Below, piece after piece: positions 1 through 8,912 of a DNA stretch of 22,033 nt (the stretch's first letter is position 1; each line of letters starts with the position of its first letter). Location: the NCBI GenBank assembly GCA_024704765.1, contig JAKMXF010000098.1, positions 2,682 through 24,714 on the forward strand, given 5' to 3'. A program made the translations under genes and the position numbers. The notes beneath the pieces are model-generated. The model was given only the letters and a program-made list of their open reading frames with translations. It was not told the origin of the DNA and made no database searches. Source of the DNA: Oopsacas minuta (lineage: Eukaryota > Porifera > Hexactinellida > Lyssacinosida > Leucopsacidae).

Positions 1-200
1 GAATTAATTTCGCATCTTCTCCATCAAAAGAATTAATTACTACGTATGTATTTCTGATATAAATTCGTTACCTTTACTATAAATCATCTTACCTCACTTT
101 GCTAACACAGAACTTCTATGTTTAGGTTTACGATATCAGAACTGTAACATTAGATTCTTCTGAAATCATTCATCCCAAATTAATTGAGTATATTTGCAAT

Positions 201-331
201 ATTATTTAGCCATTTAAAACCTGTGAAATTATTAACAAAAATTGGCCAATCAAAAGTGGAGCGAAATGTCGTGGAACGAAATGTCCCTGGAACGAAATGT
301 CTGGAACGAAATGTCGTGGAACGAAATGTCG
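201..331 (+). repeat. Minisatellite-bearing repeat, left arm of a distant inverted pair
   Basis: A leader (201-256) is followed by five units of about 13 nt with core GGAACGAAATGTC (first unit GGAGCG...), separated by 1-3 nt, at 257-331. The whole block recurs in reverse complement at 10768-10899, including the leader with its ATTTAGCCATTTAAAACC stretch and the CAATCAAAAGTGGAGCG junction, with only scattered mismatches. Both copies hold five units and both start with the GAGCG variant. The short open frame across it (184-375) simply reads the repeat and is not a gene. It could be the end of a long element, or two independent copies of a repeat-bearing MITE. Confidence 0.85.
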
Positions 332-356
332 GTATCCGATTAAAAATTCAGCCTAC

Positions 357-1604
357 TACAGTCAATATTTTATGAATTAGAGCAAATGTTCCAAATGACC
401 TCCTTTGAGTTCTGTACATTTCTTGAGTCGTACCACCAAGTTGTCCGTGACATTTTTGCATACAGTGGTCGGCATCTTTCTAATTTCTTCTCTGATATTT
501 TCCTTCAACTCGCTGATGGTTCTAGGCTTAGTAGAATAAACTCGGTCATTAAGATAGCCCCACAAGTAGAAGTCAGGAGGGTTTAAGTCGGGACTATAGG
601 GGGCCCACTCAAAATTCGTCTTGAGACTGATGACTCTTGCTTCAAAGTGTTATTTGAGCCAGTCCCTGGAGAAATTGAGGTGTGCGAGCTCGCTCCATCT
701 TGTTGGAACCAAAAGTGATTCAGAAGTGATGGGTAGAGGACTCTGAGTTGCTCCCAGAAGAGCTCAAGAACCTGGACATAACGTCTTTCGTAACTGTAAC
801 AGCCCTATCATTTTCTTCAAAAAAGAATGGTCCTATGATCCCTTTCGCCGAAATGGCTGCCCATACTGTGCATTTTTCGGAGTGTAGTGGTTTCATTGCA
901 ACTTCCATTGGTCTCTGGGTTCGCCAGAACACGTTTGTCTTGGAGTTGATTTTTCCATTTAGATAAATGTGAGCTTCATCGGACATCCAAAGTAGTGAAA
1001 GAAATCGGCCCTGACATTCAATTATTTCTAGCAAATTCTTGGACATTTTAAGCCTTTTGGACTTATCACCAACTGTTAACATTGTTTTGTTTGTATACGG
1101 TATGGAAACCTCTTAATATCATCAATTAGGATCCTCCTGATAGTGCTTGCAGATATTATTCTATCCAATGACAATGATTGACTCCTCCGCCTGATTGACC
1201 GTTTTTGGACTGAATTCAACAGAATTTCGGACCTTCTCAATAACTTTTGCTGTTCGTTTCTTTCTCTAACCAGTATGTGTTAGTCTGTCATCACACTTAC
1301 TATTGAGGTTTTGAACTGTCCCATACTTCCTAAAATTCTCTACCCAAAGATAGATCATCGATTTATCGGGAGCAACTTGGGTCTGGAATGATGTACGAAA
1401 TTGCGTCTTTACAGTCTCGTATGAGGAGGTATTAAAATAATGTTCCACGCAGAAAATTCGGTGCTGCAGTATCCAATTTGGCATTTTCTGATCGTTTAGA
1501 CTCAAACTAATTATAATCAAAAAGAATAAATAGGATTGGTTAAGAAATAAAGATAGGATACCCGTAAAACATTTTGGGTTGCATTTTTTTTTAATCAACC
1601 TGTA
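357..1604 (-). mobile_element. Mariner-like element, about DD41D type
   Basis: The limits are inferred from TACAG at 357-361 and its reverse complement CTGTA at 1600-1604, about 1.25 kb apart and enclosing a broken transposase read on the minus strand. The 5' end (minus strand from 1604) begins TACAGGTTGATT and runs through an A-tract to GCAACCCAAAATG. The 3' end shares only TACAG and a loosely similar CAAATG stretch, so the terminal repeats are weak and the limits approximate. A related end starts near 10638. The size is normal for mariner elements. Confidence 0.6.
377..1484 (-). pseudogene. Mariner-type transposase with DUF4817-like HTH, broken
   Basis: A cut-and-paste transposase of the IS630/Tc1/mariner superfamily. 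The N-terminus (1266-1484) carries a DUF4817-like helix-turn-helix, with FCVEHYF, then AP-K, then WVENFRKYG-V. The catalytic core follows at 720-1082 with MSDEAH (first Asp), KCTVWAAIS and GIIGPFFFE. Near 690 are QQDGA and HT (second Asp). Near 565 are SPDLNPPD and LWGYL (third Asp), then a C-terminus with ELKENIREEI. The second and third Asp codons are 125 nt apart, i.e. about DD41D once a frameshift is allowed for. Breaks lie between 1082 and 1266 and between about 565 and 690, so it is not functional. The start at 1484 is the Met directly before the conserved HTH. Confidence 0.85.
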
Positions 1605-1911
1605 TTAATCCCAAATTGGGCGATGTATCTAGTACGTAGCTCATTACAATTTCCTAAATCAAGGGAAAATCGTCTTGAGTGAGTTACTAATTTTCACTCG
1701 ATTACATGAATTTGTCCTAATTAAGCGGAGTAGACTGTCTAATAATACTGGCATTGTAGGGACGCCGGAATCACAAACTCACTGATGCAGCATTCATCAC
1801 ATCTCACCATTAATATATATTGATAATTATTGGTTCGGAGCGACCGCCGAACCTGAAACACCACCTCATAAGGCCCTTTACTGTAAACTTCCGTTATAAG
1901 CAAACATTAAT
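1605..1911. other. No gene; small hairpin and a pogo-like motif
   Basis: I see no coding sequence here. A short hairpin lies at 1832-1853 (GGTTCGG, 8-nt loop, CCGAACC). At 1879-1905 the sequence ACTGTAAACTTCCGTTATAA resembles the ends of pogo/Tigger-type elements, whose termini often contain CGTTATAA. The element at 1914 is inserted just beside it. The pogo reading is tentative. Confidence 0.4.
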
Positions 1912-1913
1912 TA

Positions 1914-3224
1914 CAGGGTGGTTTTTAAGTCCTGACCCCTATATTTGCAGTTTTACAACAAGCATAATATACTTTCTTAGGTTATGATATTTATATATGT
2001 TGTATATGTATGTAGTCTAGCATAATTACTACTTAGAACTGAGTAATATTTCTACACGATCCTTGACTGCTTAGATGGAAAGACAACGGTCTGCTATAAT
2101 TGAATTATTTATGAGTGGGAAGCGCCAATGTGACATTATGAGATCATTGAATATCCCGAAAGAGCGGAGGAAATGTGTTTATAGTACTATCCAGCGTTAT
2201 CTTGAGACTAGTAATGTCAAAGACAAAAGTAGAAGTAGACGTCCAATTACTGTAACCACAACCAGGATGAAGAAAATAATCAGAGACAGAATTCGGCGAA
2301 ATCCACGCCGATCAATGAGAAAACTGTCATCTGAACTCAAAATATCGCGTATATCAGTTCATAAGATTGTGAAAAGTTCTCTGGGTCTATCTTCTTACAA
2401 ACGAAGAAAGGTACACTATCTCTCAAATGGGATTCGACAAAAACGATTACTTCGTAGCAAAAAGCTTCTTAGTCGGCTCGTAGAACATGGTTATCATAAT
2501 GTAGACATAAGCCTACTTTTCAATAAGTGTTAACTCCTCCGGTCATTGAGAGTTTTGCTGTCCTAGAATAGAAGATGAAGAAGGTGATATAATGAAGAAC
2601 TTCGCTATGTTCGGAGAGTCCAAAAACCACTTTCAGTGATAATTTGGGAAGGGGTCTCCGGTTTTGGAACGACACCACTGATATTTGTCCCCCAGGGTGT
2701 AAAAGTCAACTCTACAGAATACAAGGATCGTATTTTAGAACCCGTAGTGAAAGACCTGGGTGCTTGCATGTTTAACAAGAATCGATTCTTGTTTCAACAA
2801 GATGGGGCTCCAGCCCATACAGCTCGTACCACTCAGACCTGGCTATCAGAAAATATTCCCGATTTTATCACTAAAGATGAATGGCAACCGTCTAGTCCAG
2901 ATCTAAATCCCATGGATTTATCTCTATGGGCGATAATGGAGGAAATGCATGCGCAAATCTCATACTAATATAGCGTCTTTAAAGAAGGATCTACTTCGTG
3001 AATGGGCTAGAATTCCAGAAGAAACACTGCGCGCCGCAGTAGAGGCAGTGTCAGGACGTCTACGAGCAGTAATCACAAAGAAAGGTGCCTACATTGAATA
3101 ATTTAATCAAATATAATTAGTTCCAATATGTGTTTTGAAATCTCGATCAGTAAATCTGTGTAAGAATAGTCCAGCAATGTGGACAATGAAATATAAAATG
3201 GGTCAGGACTTAAAAGCAGCCCTG
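1914..3224 (+). mobile_element. maT-like (DD37D) Tc1/mariner element with TIRs and TA duplication
   Basis: The left end begins CAGGGTGGTTTTTAAGTCC and the right end, in reverse complement, begins CAGGGCTGCTTTTAAGTCC. The terminal repeats match over about 27 bp with two or three mismatches. Target TA dinucleotides lie at 1912-1913 and 3225-3226, so the element is 1311 bp. It encloses one broken transposase on the plus strand. Confidence 0.92.
2075..3101 (+). pseudogene. DD37D (maT-like) transposase, broken
   Basis: Paired helix-turn-helix DNA-binding region at 2075-2500: a first HTH with SGKRQCDIMRSLNIPK, an R-rich linker (RSRRP), and a second HTH with SMRKLSSELKIS. The catalytic part at 2600-2968 shows VIIWEGVS, FLFQQDGAPAHT (second Asp) and SSPDLNPMDLSLW (third Asp). 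There are 37 residues between these Asp residues, and Asp rather than Glu in last place, which is the maT-type DD37D signature. The segment that should hold the first catalytic Asp (about 2500-2600) is unreadable and contains several stops. A further frameshift near 2955 moves the C-terminus (KKDLLREWARIP through to the stop at 3099-3101) into another frame. The start is the Met at the head of the HTH. Confidence 0.9.
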
Positions 3225-3226
3225 TA

Positions 3227-3800
3227 TATGGCTAAACTCACGCTATAACAAAGTGATTCATAAACCTCCCCCAGCTGAAAGTATTGATCTTACTCCGCAT
3301 ATATCTTAATTCTGCAGATCACGAAATATAACCGGGGACCGTACCCATCCAGAACAATTCGTTATAATGAGAGTGTGTTGCAGTTACAAACTGAGTACAC
3401 TTGCTCAAGTTTTGCTATAATAGACATTTGACCCCGCACATTTGGTTCAGACAAAAAAATACCACCCGTATTATATTCGGTATCCAAAACTTGATACTTT
3501 TGCTCTGCACTGGCTAAATATTATCGGGGTATACAGCGGAAGTGTCAACCCCATACTAGTCAACATGAGTGAATATAAAAGCTGGACAAAAGGGGCTAAT
3601 TGAGCGGGACATTCTCGGATGCAGCATATTTGTATTAGACTGGACTACAAAATAGGGGGACAATTAGAGCCTTGTCAAGTTTTGGCTGGACATTAGCCTC
3701 ATTGACAGTCAACCCATATTCGGGGCGAGTAATCGTGGTTTCCTGCCAACGAACGGACAGTTGGCAAGTATGGTGCGTTTGAACGACTTCACCTACAGGA
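3227..3800. other. No recognisable gene
   Basis: No supported reading frame. The stretch contains several degenerate echoes such as TCAAGTTTTG followed by GACATT (around 3405 and 3675) and CGTTATAA/GCTATAA motifs (3243, 3361, 3414). These may be remains of an old pogo-like element into which the 1914-3224 element inserted. I cannot define its limits. Confidence 0.3.
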
Positions 3801-3840
3801 TGCAATTAAGTTGCAAGCATAATATTAAATATAATGTAAT

Positions 3841-4232
3841 ATTTAGTGTTGTAGACAGAATTATGTACCAACCAGCTTTCCTTTAAAGTAACAAGAATTA
3901 CTTGCAGTGAAATACACTGAATTACAAATAAATGAACATGAAAGAGAAGAGTAACAAGCGTGTATAACCGCAATATCAACAGTATGAGCATTCCTATGGT
4001 AATCGTAATGTCTAAATCAATAGAATTTGACTATAGTGAGTAATACAATTTTCCCTATAGGTTTTGGCTCAGGAAGTAAATTTTTCGTAAGTTTGTCAAT
4101 TTTAATCCGATTTTGGAGTTCTTTAGCTCTATCAACTTCTCTCAACCAGTTCTTAAACGGTACATATAGGGATATTTGACCACATTAAAAAAGTTGAGCC
4201 GTGTAAGATTGTGCATTTGTACCGAATATTGA
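3841..4232 (-). repeat. Interspersed repeat, copy A
   Basis: The reverse complement of this stretch matches 21729-22033 (copy C) and, in its second half, 5895-6085 (copy B). Shared landmarks include CTCAACTTTTTTAATGTGG, CCAAAATCGGATTAAAATTG and TGTTGATATTGCGGTTATAC. Read on the minus strand, the first part suggests a charged, possibly coiled-coil segment and the second a very hydrophobic one (ITIGMLILLILRLYTLVTLL), as at the membrane-anchor end of an envelope-like protein. Frame breaks make this uncertain and I assign no protein. Confidence 0.7.
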
Positions 4233-5700
4233 TTTCAGGGATTGAACCTAAAATTGACATACGCTGTCCACCATTTGGCTGATAATAGTCAGACCCTTCA
4301 CGCCAAATCATATCATTATAAAACGAAACGAATATAAGGGAATTACCCATAAGACAGAGGCATCACAAAAAAATTATAGGAAATATTCGGTAAGACAGAT
4401 ATACATCTAAAAGTGGGTGAAGGATCCAATGTAGGACGAATAAACACATTGATATGCCTCACAATTGAGATCAGATTAACTATTTCAATCATAATGAATT
4501 CTGTTCACCATATTATGTTATTGAACATTCCACCCAAACAATTATGACAAGACTATCAGAATTGAATCACAATTCATAATGCGATACCACATGAGGTACA
4601 TCTTCACCAAAGTACCAAATGTTGCAATTCGTAACTTAATTCCACAAAATAGCTTACGCCAACTGATATTGCGAGTCGATATCATCAATGTGCACAACAA
4701 CCGATAACGCTGAGGAAATTTCCAACACACTTATAGCATAGTCAGAGTCTCTAACCAATCTCACAACAAGAAATTTTGTGGATGAAGTGTTCGGATCTTC
4801 TTGTTAGTAAATTGTAAGAAACAAGCGAATTAGATTGAAGTATATTCGAAGCTATCGCAAGAGATGGAATTTAGCCCTAAATGAATAAATGTGATATTAT
4901 TTTGAGGAATATAAGAAGAATATAGTTTAGGAGTAGGGATTTATTAACTTGATTCTTGTAGAAATAATCAGGTATCCGTAGCCACAATTTGGGAAATTCC
5001 TCGAGAATTGAAAAATGTTTGTGACGAAGAAAAACCAAGTCGACGAACAATACAATGTGATGGATAATAGCGTAATGACAACCCTGACAATTGGATTGAT
5101 AGGATTCTAACAAAAGTAATACAATACAGGTTATAGAAATGTTCTATCATGATTGAAAAACAAGATCAGAAAGTTCTAGTTCAGTTTACATCATAAATTC
5201 AACCACAAAAGATACAGAATAACTCTTACAGGAAATGCAAAAACAACATACTTAGAACCAATGATGTAGTTTGGGAATAATAAGAAAAAGTGCACAAAAT
5301 TGGAAAGCAAATTTAGAGTGTAAACTGGATGGTGAAAATTCAGGTAGTGTCTATAAGAAAGTAGAAGGTAGGGGAACACATTGAAACAACACCCCTTGGA
5401 TGTGGGAATAAGTATTTCACGTGGACGAATACATAAACTCTCATAACGCCAATGTGAAATTAGAAGAAAGATTCAAAGCATACTAAGGAACAAACTCTAA
5501 TGGAAGTTGGTTGAATGTAATTCATGATATTCAACCTTCCGAGAAGTCGATCAGGTTTCATACCCTGAATGATACAAATATTTGATGCTTATATAATGTG
5601 AATGTCATTCAATAAGTGGTCCTACTGCCATTCTTTGTGATTACGACTATGCGTAGATGATAATGGCTAACAATAATTCAGTTGCGCCCAACCCAACGGA
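4233..5700 (-). other. Decayed, possibly coding sequence of an unidentified retroelement-like repeat
   Basis: On the minus strand, open segments of 25-80 codons follow one another in shifting frames and lead into copy A (for example 4153-4350, a stretch around 4390-4500, and 4877-5113 containing SYQSNCQGCHYAI). Several are Cys- or Trp-containing and look protein-like rather than random, and copy A ends in a hydrophobic segment. An eroded envelope-like or other membrane-protein ORF of a retroelement is one possibility. I see no polymerase, integrase or protease motif here, so the class stays open. Confidence 0.3.
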
Positions 5701-5893
5701 ATATTTTCAATATAATTAAAAGTAAGGAAAATACTATATTTACTTTATTGATTAAATATCGGGACAATTATTTCAGCAATCTACAAATCTGCACTAGAAC
5801 GTAAAATACTAGACTAAACATAAATTTACTTAGGAATTAAAGAAAATTGATTTGAGAGATCTTGATTCCTCTCATTAAGGGAAGAGTTGAGTG

Positions 5894-5894
5894 N
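5894..5894. other. Ambiguous base (N) at a repeat boundary
   Basis: A single N directly precedes the first base of repeat copy B. The sequence to its left has no match to the corresponding upstream part of copies A and C, although both of those continue through this point. It may mark a join between assembled pieces. Confidence 0.6.
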
Positions 5895-6085
5895 TCAAAT
5901 TCTATTGATTTATACATTACAATTACCATAGGAATGCTCATACTGTTGATATTGCGGTTATACACGCTTGTTACTCTACTCTTTCATGTTCATTTGTTTG
6001 CTATTCAGTGTATTTCACTGCAGGCAATTCCTATCACTTTAAAGGAAAACTGGTTGTTACCTAATTCTGTCTACAACACTAAATA
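5895..6085 (+). repeat. Interspersed repeat, copy B (truncated at its 5' side)
   Basis: Matches the reverse complement of 3841-4025 with a few mismatches, and is identical to 21927-22033 over the 107 bases available before the window ends. It reads through the hydrophobic segment seen in copy A (MLILLILRLYTLVTLL). It starts abruptly after the N at 5894 and loses similarity to copy A after ACAACACTAAATAT. Confidence 0.85.
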
Positions 6086-6116
6086 TACAATGCAACATTT
6101 CATTAAATATTTTATA

Positions 6117-6182
6117 CAGTGGCACCTCGATAATTCAACCTAGCTAATGGAATTCCCGATATGATGCATGTATTTGCATATA
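6117..6182 (+). repeat. Pogo-like terminal sequence, fragment
   Basis: After a TA at 6115-6116 the sequence begins CAGTGGCACCTCGATAATTC, close to the CAGT..ACCTCGATAA start typical of pogo/Tigger-type termini. It is cut off 66 bp later by the element at 6183. No partner end was found on the other side, so only one terminus is supported. Confidence 0.5.
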
Positions 6183-7519
6183 CAAGGTGTCTCAAAATTA
6201 TTGCCCTGTTGCGCTATGGCACATAATATGCTATAACTGAACCTTAAAACAGTATAGAATTAGTTATAGTGATTGAAGAATTGAAATATAACTGTTATTC
6301 AACTCGAAATATTGCAGCTGCTATTTTTAAGTATTTAAAAAAATTTTGTTCTCTTTTCCCTACTGGATTTATCGCCCAATATAGATGTCAATGAAAATAA
6401 ATTACAGGTTATAGATCCTGCTATCGGTACGTTACTCGCAGGTTCTACTCAGAACTATGTAGCAAACAAACTTGGAAAGCATATCCGAACGGTTCGAAGG
6501 TGGTTGGCACAGTATAATTCTTCAAAAGACCTCTAACATAGAAAGGGGGTTGGAGGCCCAAAAAGCTAACAAGGCGGCCCAAAACCATTATTGCGAAATC
6601 TCTTGGAAAACCACACAAGTCAACGCGATGTATTGCTAAGCTAATTATCAGAACGTGTGCTCCTGTCTCAAAAGACACTATTCATCCCTATTTAACAAAA
6701 TATTTGGGAGTTAGGCCCTATAAGCGACCCAAACAGACAAAACTCTCTACAAAACAGAGAGATAACGGATTAAATTTCTGTCTGGCAAAGCAAAACTGGA
6801 CTGTTACTGACCGGAGAAACATCCTTTGGTCTGACGAATCTTCTTTCGAGCTATTTCACCCAACAATTCGCCAAAATGATAGGATATTGGCCAAGAATAA
6901 CTAGAATATCATGCAACAGTAAATGGTGAAATTTCCCCCGAAATTCATGGTTTCGGGGATGATGAACTTTCGAGCTATATCGCAATTACACTTCATCCCT
7001 CCCAAACAGGCAGTGAATACATCCTACTATAGAGAGGAAGATCCTGGCTAAGTCTTGTTTGGATAACCTTCGCACAACTAAAAATGAATTAGTTTTGGAA
7101 ATGAAAATGGTACCAAACATGTCAAAGGTTGTTTTTATGCAGGACTGTGCCCCTGCTCACACGTCCAAAATGTCCCAAGGTTGGTGCAAGGAGAACCTAG
7201 CAAACTATAGGGAAAAAACTCAATGGCCGGGGAACTCTCCTGACTTAAATCCAATTGAAAACCTATGGGGATATCTTCAGGATGAACTGAACAAGAGGGA
7301 GCCGGAAAAACTACTTCGGACCTGAAAATGCAGCTTAAATCTGCGTGGAAAGCTCTACAGCCAAGTTTTTGCAAGCGTTGGTAGATAGAATGCCGGAAAG
7401 AGTTAAAACTTACATCGAATTGGATGGTAAATATATATCCAAATGAATGGTAGTATTTTCCTCCTTTCTACGATTTTATAGCTAGAACTATAATAAGGCA
7501 ATAATTTTGGGATACCCTG
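6183..7519 (+). mobile_element. DD37E Tc1/mariner element with TIRs and TA duplication, copy 1
   Basis: The left end reads CAAGGTGTCTCAAAATTATT and the reverse complement of the right end reads CAGGGTATCCCAAAATTATT. TA dinucleotides at 6181-6182 and 7520-7521 flank the element, giving 1337 bp. It holds a broken transposase of the same family as the one at 12563-13621, and both left ends share GGTGTCTCAAAA. Confidence 0.9.
6351..7446 (+). pseudogene. DD37E transposase, broken, copy 1
   Basis: N-terminal HTH near 6400-6530 (VANKLGKHIRTVRRW), then KKLTRRPK. At 6704-6904 are LGVRPYKRPKQTKLS, then ILWSDESSFELFHP (first Asp) and RQNDR. At 6940-7010 a broken stretch carries FRAISQLHFIPPKQAVNT. At 7130-7270 are FMQDCAPAHTS (second Asp) and NSPDLNPIENLWGYL (catalytic Glu), with 37 residues between them, hence DD37E. 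The C-terminus near 7380-7446 has VDRMPERVK and IELDGKYI before the stop at 7444-7446. Breaks lie near 6535, 6902 (stop), 7020-7060 and 7320. The start is approximate because no clear Met precedes the HTH. Confidence 0.88.
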
Positions 7520-7521
7520 TA

Positions 7522-7821
7522 TTCTGTTTCCTAAAATGGTAGTTTAATTTGTATTACTCCGCCAAGGCAAAACAATTTTGATCGTTCGTTGGTGTCCGTA
7601 TCAATGTTAGAAACAAATTATATACTATTTAATCGCTAGTTATTGATCCAGCTTCTCTCCAGGTGCGTTAGTAATGTTATAACAAAGTTTTCATAGATTT
7701 CTACTTAAGATAGTGGACAGAATATGAAATATATGACACCACATGGATCGATATAATAATATGGGTAGTAGTTATATTTGGAGTAACTAATTAGTATTAA
7801 GCTTTCTATCTACTACTTTAA
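7522..7821. other. AT-rich spacer, nothing recognised
   Basis: Lies between the DD37E element and the Merlin remnant. I see no reading frame, terminal repeat or structured RNA that I can support. It may contain the missing 3' end of the Merlin element, but no terminal repeat was found. Confidence 0.4.
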
Positions 7822-8790
7822 CTACAAATCGACAATATAACAAGTACTGCTACAAAGAATCACCAAAGTAGAAGTATGGTACAGGTAGACAACTGGGTAT
7901 TGTTTCCTTATTTCCATGATAAGGTTGGAGAAACTAGCTTCTTCGTATTTTTTCTGCCAACAAACTTCAGATAAGTGAGTATCTAAAAATATGGGGTTAG
8001 TAGTCATGCAATTCCTCAGCCGTTTCTTCGCACCACCCCATGTACTCTCAACTGTTTGCGTATGTACACCTGTAGTAGGCTCAACAAAATTGAGACTATT
8101 GTTGATGGTGAGATCGACTTTTGAACGTCGCCCCTATCTTAATATGCTACGGGTAAGCAGTCTTTCATACCATCACGGGCCTTCTTATATAGAGACCTAC
8201 TCTCCGACTAATGGTGCAGCCGACCTGTCTTGAACAGGTATCATAAAGATATCTTTTGTCTCTCTATCTATTCCTCCAAATACCCATTGACCTGATAGCA
8301 TACGACCACTTGAACACTTCCGATGTCTAAACTTTGGTTCATCAATTTCTCCATTATGCCCAGATCCTCCAATTGGTTGTGGATTGACTAAAAATTCCTC
8401 AACACATAGCTCTCTGAGAAAGTTCTTCCAGTCTGTTATAGTATGCTCTCCCCACCCCAGATTCTTGAGTAAAAAAGCAGTAGTTTGCAGATTATTGGCC
8501 CAGAAATAGAGAAATTCTACCAACTCAGTTAACAGTATATGAGCACTTTCAAAGAATGAGCCAATCTTCATGGAAGCGAATTTTTTGCATGACTTTTCCT
8601 GGCACCTCCACCCCTTTCAATCTGCAATACCTAAAATTTCCGAGTCACATAATTCTACTGCATTTGCATATCATCCCGATAGCTAAAAGTCCGTTACTTT
8701 TGAGCCATGCCAAACAAGTATCTTCTACTATAGTGATATTACGAAAAGTTGTTTTAATGCCATTTCTTCAATAACAGGAAATATTGTAGG
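7822..8790 (-). pseudogene. Merlin-type transposase (ISXO2/IS1595-like DDE domain), broken
   Basis: Merlin elements are eukaryotic relatives of bacterial IS1016/IS1595. On the minus strand, the N-terminal part (8570-8790) shows CLAWLKSNGLLA and, in another frame, KGWRCQ, as in the zinc-binding head of these proteins. The segment 8197-8571 has KIGSFFE, YFWANN, DWKNFLRELC, NPQPIGGSGHNGEIDEPKF (first Asp) and SGQWVFGGIDRETKDIF followed by PVQDRS. The segment 7822-8070 has NFVEPTTGVHTQTVESTWG then RKQYPV, the conserved tail of the ISXO2-like domain. Frameshifts occur near 8571-8640 and between 8197 and about 8070. Terminal repeats and the expected 8-9 bp duplication were not found, so the element limits are unknown. 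Confidence 0.88.
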
Positions 8791-8912
8791 AATCAGCAGA
8801 GGTTGAAACGATGGAGCACCTGCCATTAAGGATTCTATAATAGAAATATCACAATTCGACTAGTAAGAATTTGTTGGTTATATTTCCCTGATATTCATTT
8901 ATACTTGACTTA
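8791..8912. other. Short spacer, no feature
   Basis: Sits between the Merlin coding remnant and the next Tc1 element. It may hold the Merlin 5' leader, but no terminal repeat was recognised. Confidence 0.3.

Noticed and set aside
257-331. Possible CRISPR-like array (regular short repeats)
   Set aside because: Units are 13 nt with 1-3 nt between them, so there are no spacers; the context is eukaryotic transposon sequence.
184-375. Open frame of 63 codons with repeated VERNV
   Set aside because: It is the translation of the GGAACGAAATGTC minisatellite; its inverted copy at 10768-10899 gives an equally meaningless frame (RHFVPRHFVP). No sign of a gene.
5862-6143. 93-codon open frame with a strong hydrophobic segment as a membrane-protein gene
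   Set aside because: It starts upstream of an N, lies inside an interspersed repeat with three copies, and other copies break the frame; treated as part of the repeat.
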